The translations under genes were made by a program, and so were the position numbers. A DNA stretch of 45,270 nucleotides from Clostridiales bacterium (GTDB lineage Bacteria; Bacillota; Clostridia; Oscillospirales; Oscillospiraceae), in contig SFEX01000013.1 in the NCBI GenBank assembly GCA_004557075.1, positions 1 through 45,270 on the forward strand. The letters run 5' to 3'. The notes under the pieces were generated by a model that ran no database searches, was not told the DNA's origin, and saw only the letters and a list, made by a program, of their open reading frames with translations. This document shows positions 24,862 through 33,417 of this stretch, piece by piece (positions within the stretch are counted from its first letter, which is position 1; every line of letters starts with the position of its first letter).

Positions 24862-26194
24862 GTTTCGCACATCAATGATGATCAGAAACGCGATAGATTC
24901 CTGTCCCGACGGCATCTGCTTTGCCACATCGGGCGGAAGACCTATTTTAGCGAACAAAACCATCAACCCCGTTTGCTATGAGCTCACCGGCCACACGGTC
25001 ATAAACGCCGATTCCATGTGGCGGGAGCTGACGGAGCTGGCAATACCGAAGGAAGCGGAGAGCCCCGCTCAGGACACCGTTCTTTGCAAGCTGAAGGGCG
25101 GCTCCGTCTGGCAGTTTCAGAAAAAGCGGCTGACTATCGACCGCTCGCAGATCACGCAGTATGAAGCCTCGGACATCACGGAGCTTTACCACTACAGAAA
25201 CCGTTTGCAGGAGAACAACATCTGCGTATCCGAGCTTCACGACAGGCAGCGGGAACTGCTTGAAAACATCGTCCAGAATAATCTGGATAAGGAGCTTCTC
25301 CGCGCAAAAATGCGTATCCATGATAATTTCGGGCGCCTGCTCATCATGACGGAAAACGTGCTGACGAACAAAAGCTCTGAGATGAGCGAGAGCGAGCTGT
25401 TTTCCACATGGGAGGCTGTTATCTCGGACATAAAGCAGCCCGTGGAGATAACCCGCGCGGAATTTGAGAAAGCCACCGCAGACCTGCTAAAACGCACGCA
25501 GGTCAAGCTCGAGCAGGTGATGGCGGATAAGAATATCACATGGGACGATATAGACGAGCTTCTGGTCATCGGCGGCTCCAACCGTATGCCCATGGTAAAA
25601 AAGATGCTCGAATCGCTCTCCGGAAAGCAGGTGAAATACAAGGTTGACCCGGACACCGCAGTCGCTCAGGGCGCGGCCATCTTTGCCAGCACCTTTGAGA
25701 TAGACGCCGAAAGCGGCCAGCCTCGCCGCGACGTCAGAACATCAAGCGCAGGCGGCCTGGCAAACCAGATTACCATTTCCGACGTTACAAGTCAGTCCCT
25801 CGGCGTCGTCCTGCTCGGTTCTCAGTCAAACCGCAAATACAATCAGGTGATAATCCCGCACAACAGCAAGATACCGACCACCTGCTCACAGCTTGCCTAC
25901 ACCGTAGTCGATAACCAGACCGAGCTTCTTGTTCAGGTAACCGAGGGCAATGACGCGGAGCTCGAATTTGTCAAGATAGTCGGCGAGAGCACGCTGCCGA
26001 TACCCGCCTACCCCAAGGGTTCCCCCGTCGAGATAATCTATGCCTATGACCCGGATCAGATAGTGACGATCGAGGTCATCGACAAGGTCGCGAACAAGAG
26101 CCTCGGTACATTCGAGGTGGATCGCTCCTCGAATATGAGTGCGGAGAAAGTTGCCCTCGCCGCCGAGATAGTGGGCAAAACCAATGTGGAATAA
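24851..26194 (+). CDS. In-frame chimera: histidine-kinase N-terminal half fused to C-terminal half of DnaK/Hsp70
   Basis: The 447-residue product has two unrelated halves. Residues 1 to about 195 look like the start of a sensor histidine kinase: a PAS-like region (SCPDGICFATSGGRPILANKT), a coiled coil and a phosphoacceptor-like helix with IHDNFGRLL; the ATPase domain that should follow is missing. From about residue 197 (EITRAEFEKATADLLKRT) the sequence is Hsp70: the last third of the nucleotide-binding domain (LLVIGGSNRMPMVKKML, DPDTAVAQGAAIFA) and the beta-sandwich substrate-binding domain (SQSLGVVLLG). The first two thirds of the DnaK ATPase and the usual long helical lid are absent. The join is near 25435-25445 with no stop or frame loss. 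ATG 24851 has AAGGCGG upstream; a longer frame from 24758 only overlaps the preceding gene. Neither half should be catalytically competent. A misassembly must be excluded. Confidence 0.75.
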   Translation: MFRKFRTSMMIRNAIDSCPDGICFATSGGRPILANKTINPVCYELTGHTVINADSMWRELTELAIPKEAESPAQDTVLCKLKGGSVWQFQKKRLTIDRSQITQYEASDITELYHYRNRLQENNICVSELHDRQRELLENIVQNNLDKELLRAKMRIHDNFGRLLIMTENVLTNKSSEMSESELFSTWEAVISDIKQPVEITRAEFEKATADLLKRTQVKLEQVMADKNITWDDIDELLVIGGSNRMPMVKKMLESLSGKQVKYKVDPDTAVAQGAAIFASTFEIDAESGQPRRDVRTSSAGGLANQITISDVTSQSLGVVLLGSQSNRKYNQVIIPHNSKIPTTCSQLAYTVVDNQTELLVQVTEGNDAELEFVKIVGESTLPIPAYPKGSPVEIIYAYDPDQIVTIEVIDKVANKSLGTFEVDRSSNMSAEKVALAAEIVGKTNVE

Positions 26195-26206
26195 GGAGGG
26201 GGACGT

Positions 26207-26698
26207 ATGGAAAATCAAGAGGATATTGTAAAAACGGAGCAGACGCAGACAAGCTTTGCCTGCGACGGGGAAAAGCTTGAGGCGACTGGAGCGGAGCTTT
26301 ATGAAATGCGCTCGGAGCTGAGCGCTCTGCGCGATCTGTTTTCGCGGCGGCTTATGAATGACAAGCAGAAAAATGAGCTTATCCATACCCTCACGGCAGG
26401 CGCAAATTTCGCCTGCATCGAGCCGTTTCTCTACGACCTCATTATGCTGCTCGATCGCATCGACGGCGCGGAGGACGAGCTGGTGCAGTCGGTTCGCGAT
26501 GAGCTCATGGAGATACTTGAGCGGCGCGGCGTCGAGGAGATACATGTGACAGACGAGTTTGATCCCCGCCTGCACAAGGCGGTTCGCGTCACGGAAAGCG
26601 GGGAGGTTGCCTCTCTGCGTGTCGCCGGAGTCGTCCGCAGAGGATATACATTTGCCGGCCGGGTAGTGCGCCCGGCTGAGGTGATAGTCAGCAAGTAG
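26207..26698 (+). CDS. grpE: GrpE-like nucleotide exchange factor
   Basis: A 163-residue protein with the GrpE layout: an acidic N-terminus, a long helix with the conserved hinge (LLDRIDGAEDE), and a C-terminal beta wing (FDPRLHKAVRVTESG...VRRGYTFAGRVVRPAEVIVSK). GrpE exchanges ADP on DnaK. It lies 12 bp after the DnaK-like chimera with GGAGGGGG as ribosome site, and before a J-domain-like remnant, so this is a second, divergent chaperone set rather than the main heat-shock operon. It appears intact, but its partner is not. Confidence 0.85.
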   Translation: MENQEDIVKTEQTQTSFACDGEKLEATGAELYEMRSELSALRDLFSRRLMNDKQKNELIHTLTAGANFACIEPFLYDLIMLLDRIDGAEDELVQSVRDELMEILERRGVEEIHVTDEFDPRLHKAVRVTESGEVASLRVAGVVRRGYTFAGRVVRPAEVIVSK

Positions 26699-26723
26699 AG
26701 TCATTTAAGAGAGGAAAAATACA

Positions 26724-26840
26724 ATGACGAACTATTATGAAGAATTGAAGTTGGATAAAGCGCTTTCCGCAAATGAGCTTCAGGATAACCTCATACGGCT
26801 GGAAAGCACATGTTATATGTCCAAAGGATGGAGACTTTAA
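26724..26840 (+). pseudogene. DnaJ-like gene cut short after about 28 codons
   Basis: With ribosome site GAGAGGAAAA and ATG 26724, the frame reads MTNYYEELKLDKALSANEL, a typical J-domain opening (NYYE-L-L--). After about residue 28 the sequence changes and meets a stop at 26838-26840. The HPD motif is never reached. It follows grpE by 25 bp, where a dnaJ-type gene is expected. The rest was lost at the junction near 26800-26815. Confidence 0.6.
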
Positions 26841-26976
26841 AGCCTTCGTTTCCTCTGAGTCTGCTAGCCAGCTCATTATCAGCGCTCTCAAGAGTATCGG
26901 CAACGGAATTGAGCTGAGTTCCCAGGCCGTCTACTACGTCGGGAATTTATTCGCAGATGCCGCGCGTCAACGGTAA
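26806..26976 (+). pseudogene. C-terminal remnant of an unidentified gene
   Basis: In a different frame from the DnaJ-like piece, codons from about 26806 read HVICPKDGDFKAFVSSES and continue with a helical, protein-like C-terminus (LIISALKSIGNGIELSS...LFADAARQR) to a stop at 26974-26976. I do not recognise the family. The remaining 26977-27071 is AT-rich with no gene. Confidence 0.4.
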
Positions 26977-27041
26977 GCCAAAGTGTTATATAGCTTCCCG
27001 AAAGAAGCACAACATATGCATATTGCCTAAAATAAGTCATA

Positions 27042-27100
27042 CCATTTCTACGAATTAATTGGCAAATTTGCTTGATTTTTGTAGAAAAATGGAATATGAT
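27042..27100 (+). promoter_or_regulatory. cas operon promoter with nested palindromes
   Basis: TTGATT (27072-27077) and TATGAT (27095-27100) are separated by exactly 17 nt, 24 bp ahead of the cas3 ATG. Just upstream is a perfect palindrome GCAAATTTGC (27062-27071). A wider pair CCATTTCTAC (27042-27051) / GTAGAAAAATGG (27081-27092), complementary apart from a two-base bulge, shares the same centre. These could be a repressor operator overlapping the -35. Confidence 0.6.
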
Positions 27101-27123
27101 TGAATTAATAGGAGTGATGTACA

Positions 27124-29295
27124 ATGGAAACATATTATGCCAAAAGTGAAAACGGCAACGGGGAGAAGGAAACAATTGAGCATCATTTGGCGCGAACGGG
27201 CGAGCTTTGCCGCAAGTTTCTGACGCCGCTCGGCTACGGCGGCTGGGGCGAGCAGATGGGGCTGCTGCATGATTTCGGGAAGTGGTCGGAGGACTTTCAA
27301 CAGGTTCTGCGCGGAACAAAGACCCGCGTCAACCACGCGCTCCCCGGCGCGGCGGTGGTCAGCAAATGTCCGGAGATGGCGGCGGTGATTGCAAGTCACC
27401 ACGGGGAGCTTCAGAGCATTGGCGCCTACAGTGCAAAGCTTGAAGAAGCGAAAAAAGGCACCGGAGATCGAATGGACAGTATGAACAGAACGATCTCCAT
27501 CTATGGCCGGGAGGAATTTGCCGCAACTCTTGCGCGCTGGAAAAAGGCATTTGATATCGCTCCACTGGAGCCGCGTCCCGTGTATTTAGCGGAAGACGTG
27601 GAGCTATCCAAAATGCTCTTTGAGCGTTTCCTCTACTCTGCGCTTATCGATGCGGATTGGAGCAGCTCTGCGGAGCATTTTGAGCCGGACTATTTGGAGA
27701 AAAGCGCGGCAGCGCCGCTCGATGCCGAGAAAGCTTTAGAGCGTTTGATGGCGCTTCGCGCCGAGAAGCAACATGCCTCTAAGGCGTCCACGCAGCTAAA
27801 TGGGCTGCGCGATGCGCTGTTTGACTGGTGCTTAGAGGCGGGCAAAGAGCCGCCCGGGCTTTTCACCCTGACCGCTCCGACAGGGCTTGGGAAGACGCTC
27901 AGCCTGATGGCCTTTGCCTTACAGCACTGCATTTTGCACGGCAAGCGGCGGGTGGTACTCGTTCTCCCATATCTCTCCATTTTAGAGCAAAATTGTGATG
28001 ATTATTGTGAAATCATCCCGGATTTATTGGAGATACACGGCAATGTCGTCTGGACTAAGGAAACTGCTGACTTGATGGAGCGGCAGGATGCGCCGTGCAT
28101 TGTGACAACCAATGTCAGCTTTCTCGAGCCGCTTTTTTCCGCTAAGGCGGGGCGCTGCCGCCATCTGCACAACCTTGCTGACAGCATTATCGTCTTAGAC
28201 GAGGCGCAGACGCTCCCGGGGGCGCTCCTGGACGCGACGCTACGCACGGTCAAGGAGCTGTGCGGGCGTTACGGCTGCACGGTGGTACTCTCTACGGCGA
28301 CACAGCCATCGTTCCGATTCCGCCCCGGGCTGTCGTGGAGCCCGCGCGAGATCGTCCCCCGGCCTCAGGCGCTCTTTGAGGCAACGCGGCGCACAACGTG
28401 GCAGTGGCGAGTAGAGCGGGAGACTCCCCTCGAGGCGCTTGCGGAGGAAGTACGCGGGATTTCACAGTGCTGCGTAATTTTGAATCTCAAAAAGCACGTC
28501 CGGCGCGTTCTTGATGCGCTGGATGGGGAGGACGGAGTTCTCTGCCTGACAACGGATCTCTGCCCTGCTCACCGCGAGCGCGTGCTGGAGGAGGTACACA
28601 GTCGGCTTTCCGCGGGACTGCCGTGCCGTCTTGTGGCAACGCAATGTGTGGAGGCGGGCGTTGACCTCGATTTCCCCGTGGTCTATCGCGCCCTTGCGCC
28701 GCTCGACTCGCTCATTCAGGCGGCGGGGCGCTGCAACCGTAACGGGAGCGGCTGCGGCGGGAGATTCATTGTATTTGTGCCGGATGAGAATGGGAGGCGC
28801 TATCCCACACCGGCCTATGAGGCGGCGGCAGACTGCGTGCTCACGCTGCTAAAGCGCCACGAGATCGACCCGTGTAATTTGCAGCACATTGAGGAGTATT
28901 ATGAGCTGCTCTACTCATACGCGGACGGGGACAAGCGCAGCCTGCGCGAAGCGATCTCAAACGAGGATTTTCAGGCGGTGCAGGAGCAATACCGAATCAT
29001 TCCAGACGCGACGGTGCAGGTTGTTGTACCCTACGGCGAAAAAATGAAGCTTTTCAAAGATATTCGTCGGGAGCTCGACGAGAACGGCCTAAGCCGTAGC
29101 CTTCTGCGAAAGGCCAAGCCCATCACGCTGTCCACCTACGAGCGGGATAAGGCAGAGTGTCTTTGCGAACGGCTATATTTCCGCGCACCGGGCGGAGAGC
29201 TCACGGCAACGGATTTTTACATATTACACAACGCGCAATATTATGACGAGCGGGCGGGGCTGAACTTCGCTCTGCCCTTTAACGGGATAATATAG
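27124..29295 (+). CDS. cas3: Cas3 helicase-nuclease (type I-C)
   Basis: A 723-residue HD nuclease plus DExD/H helicase that unwinds and degrades target DNA after Cascade binding. HD domain: His20/21, His49-Asp50 in LLHDFGKW, and a later SHH motif (VIASHHGE). Helicase: Walker A TAPTGLGKT at residues 250-258, DEAQ at 359-362, STATQ (motif III), and QAAGRCNRNG (motif VI). All key residues are present, so it should be active. AGGAG precedes the ATG by 9 nt. First gene of the cas operon, 15 bp before cas5c. Confidence 0.97.
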   Translation: METYYAKSENGNGEKETIEHHLARTGELCRKFLTPLGYGGWGEQMGLLHDFGKWSEDFQQVLRGTKTRVNHALPGAAVVSKCPEMAAVIASHHGELQSIGAYSAKLEEAKKGTGDRMDSMNRTISIYGREEFAATLARWKKAFDIAPLEPRPVYLAEDVELSKMLFERFLYSALIDADWSSSAEHFEPDYLEKSAAAPLDAEKALERLMALRAEKQHASKASTQLNGLRDALFDWCLEAGKEPPGLFTLTAPTGLGKTLSLMAFALQHCILHGKRRVVLVLPYLSILEQNCDDYCEIIPDLLEIHGNVVWTKETADLMERQDAPCIVTTNVSFLEPLFSAKAGRCRHLHNLADSIIVLDEAQTLPGALLDATLRTVKELCGRYGCTVVLSTATQPSFRFRPGLSWSPREIVPRPQALFEATRRTTWQWRVERETPLEALAEEVRGISQCCVILNLKKHVRRVLDALDGEDGVLCLTTDLCPAHRERVLEEVHSRLSAGLPCRLVATQCVEAGVDLDFPVVYRALAPLDSLIQAAGRCNRNGSGCGGRFIVFVPDENGRRYPTPAYEAAADCVLTLLKRHEIDPCNLQHIEEYYELLYSYADGDKRSLREAISNEDFQAVQEQYRIIPDATVQVVVPYGEKMKLFKDIRRELDENGLSRSLLRKAKPITLSTYERDKAECLCERLYFRAPGGELTATDFYILHNAQYYDERAGLNFALPFNGII

Positions 29296-29310
29296 AAAGA
29301 GGTGAGAATC

Positions 29311-29997
29311 ATGAGAAGAACGAAGGAGGCTGTCATCACCATCTGGGGCGACTTTGCCTGCTGGACGAGGCCGGAGAGCAAGGTAGAGCGCCTGTCCTAC
29401 CCCGTGCCGACGCCGAGCGGCATCCGCGGTGTGCTGGCGTCCATCTACGCCAAGCCGAACGAGTTTTACTGGCAGGTGAAGAAAATCGAGGTTCTGAAAC
29501 CTGTTCAGTTCACAAACTTTCGCCGCAACGAGGTGAAAAGCAAGCTCTCCTACAATAAGAGCAACCCCCTCTCCGCCTGCATCAGCATTGAGGATGACCG
29601 CACCCAGCGCCAATCGGTGGTGCTCAAGGCTGTGCGCTACCGCATCACGGCGGAGATGGTGCTCAGAGACAGCTTTCCCGGCACGCCGGAGCAGCTTTAC
29701 AAGCAGTTTGAGCGCCGCGTGAAGCGGGGGCAGAATTTTCTCCAGCCCTCCATGGGAACGCGGGAATTTACCGCCTACTATGAATGGGGCGACCTCGGAG
29801 AGACGCCAATCGACGATAGCATGGAGCTGGGGCTTATGGTCTACGATGTGTATGACCTCCACAAATGGGAGGTAACGAAAAAGGCAGAGCCGTCCGTGAG
29901 CCTCTTTGAGGCGAGAATGGAGCATGGCGTTATCACCGTGCCGGACTTTGACTCTCCGCTGGTGTTAAAGCCGCAGGAGGTGCGCCATGCTACATGA
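29311..29997 (+). CDS. cas5c: Cas5c (Cas5d) crRNA-processing endoribonuclease
   Basis: A 228-residue RAMP protein. In type I-C systems, which lack Cas6, Cas5c cuts the repeat hairpin and stays on the crRNA 5' handle. It shows the typical opening GDFACWTRPESKVERLSYPVPTPSGIRGVLASIY and a glycine-containing loop. ATG 29311 is preferred over an in-frame GTG at 29302 that lies on the AGAGGTGAG ribosome site. It overlaps cas8c by 11 bp. Confidence 0.95.
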   Translation: MRRTKEAVITIWGDFACWTRPESKVERLSYPVPTPSGIRGVLASIYAKPNEFYWQVKKIEVLKPVQFTNFRRNEVKSKLSYNKSNPLSACISIEDDRTQRQSVVLKAVRYRITAEMVLRDSFPGTPEQLYKQFERRVKRGQNFLQPSMGTREFTAYYEWGDLGETPIDDSMELGLMVYDVYDLHKWEVTKKAEPSVSLFEARMEHGVITVPDFDSPLVLKPQEVRHAT

Positions 29998-31789
29998 ACT
30001 GTATCAGTACGCGATCGACCATGAGCTGGCGGCGCAGCCAGGCTTCAAGCCCAAGAAGGTGAAGGCGTATGTCAGCATTTCTCTCGACGGCGAATTTCTG
30101 GCCGTAGTGCCCCGCGATAAGGACGCGCCGGATGTCTATGCGCCGGATATCGGCTCTGCGGCGAACGGAACACGGTACTGCAATTTTCTGATTGAAAAGG
30201 CAAAAATCCCGCTCAAGATCATCGAGGATGAGAGCAAAGACAAAAGCATCCCCATCAAACACGACTTTTTCCTTTCAATGCTGGAAGATGGCGGGGAATA
30301 TGAGTCGAAATTCCTTGTCCTTGCGCAGGCGCTCAGGGATGACGGCACCCGCAGTCAAATCGTGGATGAGCTTATCCGGCAGAAGCTCAAGCCCGCCGAC
30401 TCCATCGGCTTCCGCGTGGACGGAGTTCCACTGGAGACGAGCGAGGCGTTCCTCCTATGGTGGGGAAACTATCGAAGCCGATTTGCGCCGGAGACGTCCG
30501 GAGAGCAGGTTCCGTGCCTGATAACGGGAGAGCTGACCGCGCCCTTGGCGACGGTGCCAAAGGTATCGGGGCTGTTCGCCGTGGGCGGGCATTCCTCCGG
30601 AGATGCGTTCCTCTGCTTCGATAAGGACGCTTTCCAATCCTACGGTCTCAAAAAGAGCGCGAACGCTTCGGTATCCGAGGAGGCCATGACCGCCGTGAAC
30701 GCGGCGCTGACCGAGCTTATCCGCAAGGCGGACACGCTTGGCGGGGCTAAGATGGTGCACTGGTACTCCTGCGATGTTTCGGAAGACCCGCTCGATGACC
30801 TTTTCGACGGATTCGGAGATGCAGAGGAAACAGACGCCCCGGCTAAGAACGGAGAAAATAAAGCGCTGACGCAGGCAAGAAGCCTGATCGCCGCCCTTTC
30901 GCGAGGCGAAACCCCAATCCTGCCCGATGCGCGGTATTACATTCTGCCGCTCTCCGGCGCAGGCGGACGCATGATGGTGCGCGGTTGGTACGAAGGGCGC
31001 TTTGAGACACTCTGCCGCAACATAGCGCTGTGGTTCTCCGACCTGCGGCTCGTCAGCCGCAACGGAAAGGGTCTGACGAAGCCGCCTAAGCTGAGCGCTG
31101 TATGCGTCCGTTTACTGAAGCCGGGAGGCGACGGGAAAAAGGTTTGGGAGAGGGTTGATGAGGAGCTGAAAAGCCTATCCTCGCGTCTGCTGGATGCTAT
31201 CCTCACAGGTGCACCCCTACCGGACGAAGCGGCAGTGCGCACGCTGCGCTACCTGCGCTCGGCGTCGGTAAATCAGGACGATAAAGACGAGAAAAAGCTG
31301 AAGCTTGAAAATGAGACAATCGCATTTCAAATTTTAAAGGCGTGGCTGCTAAGACGGCAGCGCGCGAAGGGAGAGACGGAACAAATGGGTGAAAGCAAAA
31401 GCGCGGCGCAGTCAAGCCCCGCCTACATATGCGGCGCAATGCTGGCGGTCTACGGAGAAATTCAGAAAAAATCCTCGCCGGATGTCAATATCAGTGTGGT
31501 GGAGCGGTATTTTGGCGCGGCGAGCACAACGCCGGCGTTCGTGCTCGGACGTCTGGCTCAGCTATCCGTCCACCACTTGAGGAAGCTCGATCAGCTCTCG
31601 CCGGGGCTTGCGGTGAAATACCGCAAGGAGCTTGAAGGCCTTGCCCAGCGGATGGGAGATCAGGATATTCCGACGACGCTCAGCGTTGAGCAGCAGGCAC
31701 AGTTCGCACTTGGTTATTATCAGCAGCGCGCGGCGCTCTATCAGGGCGGCCGCAATCAGGAGGAGGAAAAAGAAGATGGCGATCAATAA
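29987..31789 (+). CDS. cas8c: Cas8c large subunit of type I-C Cascade
   Basis: A 600-residue Csd1-family protein. The large subunit recognises the PAM and helps open the target. In type I-C its gene often also contains an internal start that makes the small subunit Cas11c from the C-terminal part. The C-terminal 120-150 residues (from about SSPAYICGAMLAVYGEIQKK) are helical, as expected for that. The opening MLHELYQYA and the NGTRYCNFLIEKAK segment are typical. Overlaps cas5c by 11 bp and cas7c by 14 bp. Confidence 0.95.
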   Translation: MLHELYQYAIDHELAAQPGFKPKKVKAYVSISLDGEFLAVVPRDKDAPDVYAPDIGSAANGTRYCNFLIEKAKIPLKIIEDESKDKSIPIKHDFFLSMLEDGGEYESKFLVLAQALRDDGTRSQIVDELIRQKLKPADSIGFRVDGVPLETSEAFLLWWGNYRSRFAPETSGEQVPCLITGELTAPLATVPKVSGLFAVGGHSSGDAFLCFDKDAFQSYGLKKSANASVSEEAMTAVNAALTELIRKADTLGGAKMVHWYSCDVSEDPLDDLFDGFGDAEETDAPAKNGENKALTQARSLIAALSRGETPILPDARYYILPLSGAGGRMMVRGWYEGRFETLCRNIALWFSDLRLVSRNGKGLTKPPKLSAVCVRLLKPGGDGKKVWERVDEELKSLSSRLLDAILTGAPLPDEAAVRTLRYLRSASVNQDDKDEKKLKLENETIAFQILKAWLLRRQRAKGETEQMGESKSAAQSSPAYICGAMLAVYGEIQKKSSPDVNISVVERYFGAASTTPAFVLGRLAQLSVHHLRKLDQLSPGLAVKYRKELEGLAQRMGDQDIPTTLSVEQQAQFALGYYQQRAALYQGGRNQEEEKEDGDQ

Positions 31790-32768
31790 CAGATATGAAT
31801 TTATGTTTTACATCCAGTGCCGCAACGGCAACCCCAACGGCGACCCCGATCTGGGCAACGCCCCGCGCATGGATCCGCAGGATATGCACGGCTACATCAC
31901 GGACGTCGCGATAAAGCGCCGCATCCGCAATTATGTTCAGGCGGCCTTTTCCGGCCGGCCGGGCATGGAAATGCTTGTAAAGAGCGCGACCAACATCAAC
32001 ACCGGCATTGCTCGGGCAAAAGACTTTGCCGGTGTGGATGTATCCGCTAAGGGTAAAAATGAGGTCTATGCCGGGCGTCGGGCAGCATGCGAGCATTTCT
32101 TTGACGTGCGCACCTTCGGCGCCGTCATGTCCACAGGACCCAATGCCGGACAGGTGCGCGGACCTGTGCAGCTTACGTTTGCGCGCTCGCTCGACCCCAT
32201 CAGCGCGCAGGATATCGCGATCACGCGTATGGCGGCTGCGAAAGATGTCGCCGGCGCAAAGACCGTGGAGGACTATCTAAAGTGGGAGGCCGAGCAGAGC
32301 GAGGACAGTCTGCGCACGATGGGCCGCAAGCAGTTCATCCCCTACGGTCTCTACGAAGCAAGAGGCTTCATCAGCGCGAACCTCGCCCAGGAGACCGGGT
32401 TTGACGAGGCTGATCTAAAGGCGCTCTTTGAGGCAATTCTCAATATGTACGAGCACGACCGCTCCGCCAGCAAGGGCGAGATGGCCGTCATCACGCCGCT
32501 GGTTATCTTCCGCCATGTGGGAACGGACAGCGACGAATCCCAGAGAGCCAGACAGGCGAAGCTCGGCTGCGCACCGGCTCACCGCCTCTTTGAGCTGGTG
32601 GAGGTCAAAAAGAAGCCGGACGTGGATTGCCCCAGGGATCGGAGCGACTACACGGCTCATATCCATCTCGAAAAGCGCCCCGCCGGTGTGGACATTGGAT
32701 TCATGACCTCACCCTATGGGGACATCGTGTGGAATCAGGTGCCGGAAGATGCCGAATTCTTCGGTTGA
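31776..32768 (+). CDS. cas7c: Cas7c backbone subunit of type I-C Cascade
   Basis: A 330-residue Csd2-family RAMP protein. Multiple copies coat the crRNA spacer. Characteristic segments: NRYEFMFYIQCRNGNPNGDPD near the start, the AVMSTGPNAGQVRGPVQLTFARSLDPI core and the IPYGLYEARGFISANLA part. The ATG at 31776 follows AGGAGGAAAAAGAAG; a longer frame from 31632 overlaps cas8c in another phase and is not used. Confidence 0.96.
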   Translation: MAINNRYEFMFYIQCRNGNPNGDPDLGNAPRMDPQDMHGYITDVAIKRRIRNYVQAAFSGRPGMEMLVKSATNINTGIARAKDFAGVDVSAKGKNEVYAGRRAACEHFFDVRTFGAVMSTGPNAGQVRGPVQLTFARSLDPISAQDIAITRMAAAKDVAGAKTVEDYLKWEAEQSEDSLRTMGRKQFIPYGLYEARGFISANLAQETGFDEADLKALFEAILNMYEHDRSASKGEMAVITPLVIFRHVGTDSDESQRARQAKLGCAPAHRLFELVEVKKKPDVDCPRDRSDYTAHIHLEKRPAGVDIGFMTSPYGDIVWNQVPEDAEFFG

Positions 32769-33417
32769 GCAGGAACTGTTTCCACTCTCGTGGGTGGCGC
32801 AGTATGGATACTGCCCGCGCAGGTGCGGCCTGTTAGGGCTTGAGCAGCTCTGGGCAGAGAATGCCGAGACTGCCTCCGGTCGCAGCCAGCACGCGCGCGT
32901 TCACACAGCGCGGCAGGAGCGACGTGGAGATACCCTCTTTCTCTATGAAACGGACGTCTTTTCTCACGTTTTGGGCATCAGCGGGAAGTGCGACTGCATA
33001 GAGGCTCATGCCGACCCGACCGGGGTTCCGCTTCCCTATGCGGAGGGGACGTTCCGGCTGTACCCCATTGAGTATAAGCACGGAGTTGTCCGCGACGAAG
33101 AAGAATACCTTATGCAGCTTTGCGCACAGGCGATGTGCCTTGAGGAGCGCTTCTCCTGCGCCATCACTGAGGGAGCAATCTTTTACATTGACTCCCACCG
33201 GCGCTTTCCCGTTGAGCTCAATGCCGCTCTCCGGGAAAAGACAATCGAGACGGCACGGTCGATTCGCACAATGCTCGAGGCGCAAAAGCTGCCGCAGGCG
33301 AAGTACAGCGCAAAATGCAAAAAGTGCTCGCTGATGGAGCTGTGCCAACCGAAGCTCAAGCGCAGCGCCGAAGCCTATTGCGGCAAACTGTGGCAGCTCG
33401 CGGAGGAGGCGGAATGA
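32749..33417 (+). CDS. cas4: Cas4 exonuclease (adaptation)
   Basis: A 222-residue RecB-type nuclease that selects and trims PAM-containing prespacers with Cas1-Cas2. The iron-sulfur Cys ligands are visible: Cys22 (YCPRRC, with another Cys at 26) and the C-terminal CKKCSLMELC. The nuclease motif IEYKHG and the QLCAQAMCLEE helix are present. Start at ATG 32749, with AGGTG 7 nt upstream; it overlaps cas7c by 20 bp and cas1 by 4 bp. Confidence 0.95.
   Translation: MPNSSVEQELFPLSWVAQYGYCPRRCGLLGLEQLWAENAETASGRSQHARVHTARQERRGDTLFLYETDVFSHVLGISGKCDCIEAHADPTGVPLPYAEGTFRLYPIEYKHGVVRDEEEYLMQLCAQAMCLEERFSCAITEGAIFYIDSHRRFPVELNAALREKTIETARSIRTMLEAQKLPQAKYSAKCKKCSLMELCQPKLKRSAEAYCGKLWQLAEEAE

Noticed and set aside
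31632..31775. Extension of Cas7c to 31632
   Set aside because: It is out-of-phase cas8c sequence; the ribosome site AGGAGG and Cas7 homology point to ATG 31776.
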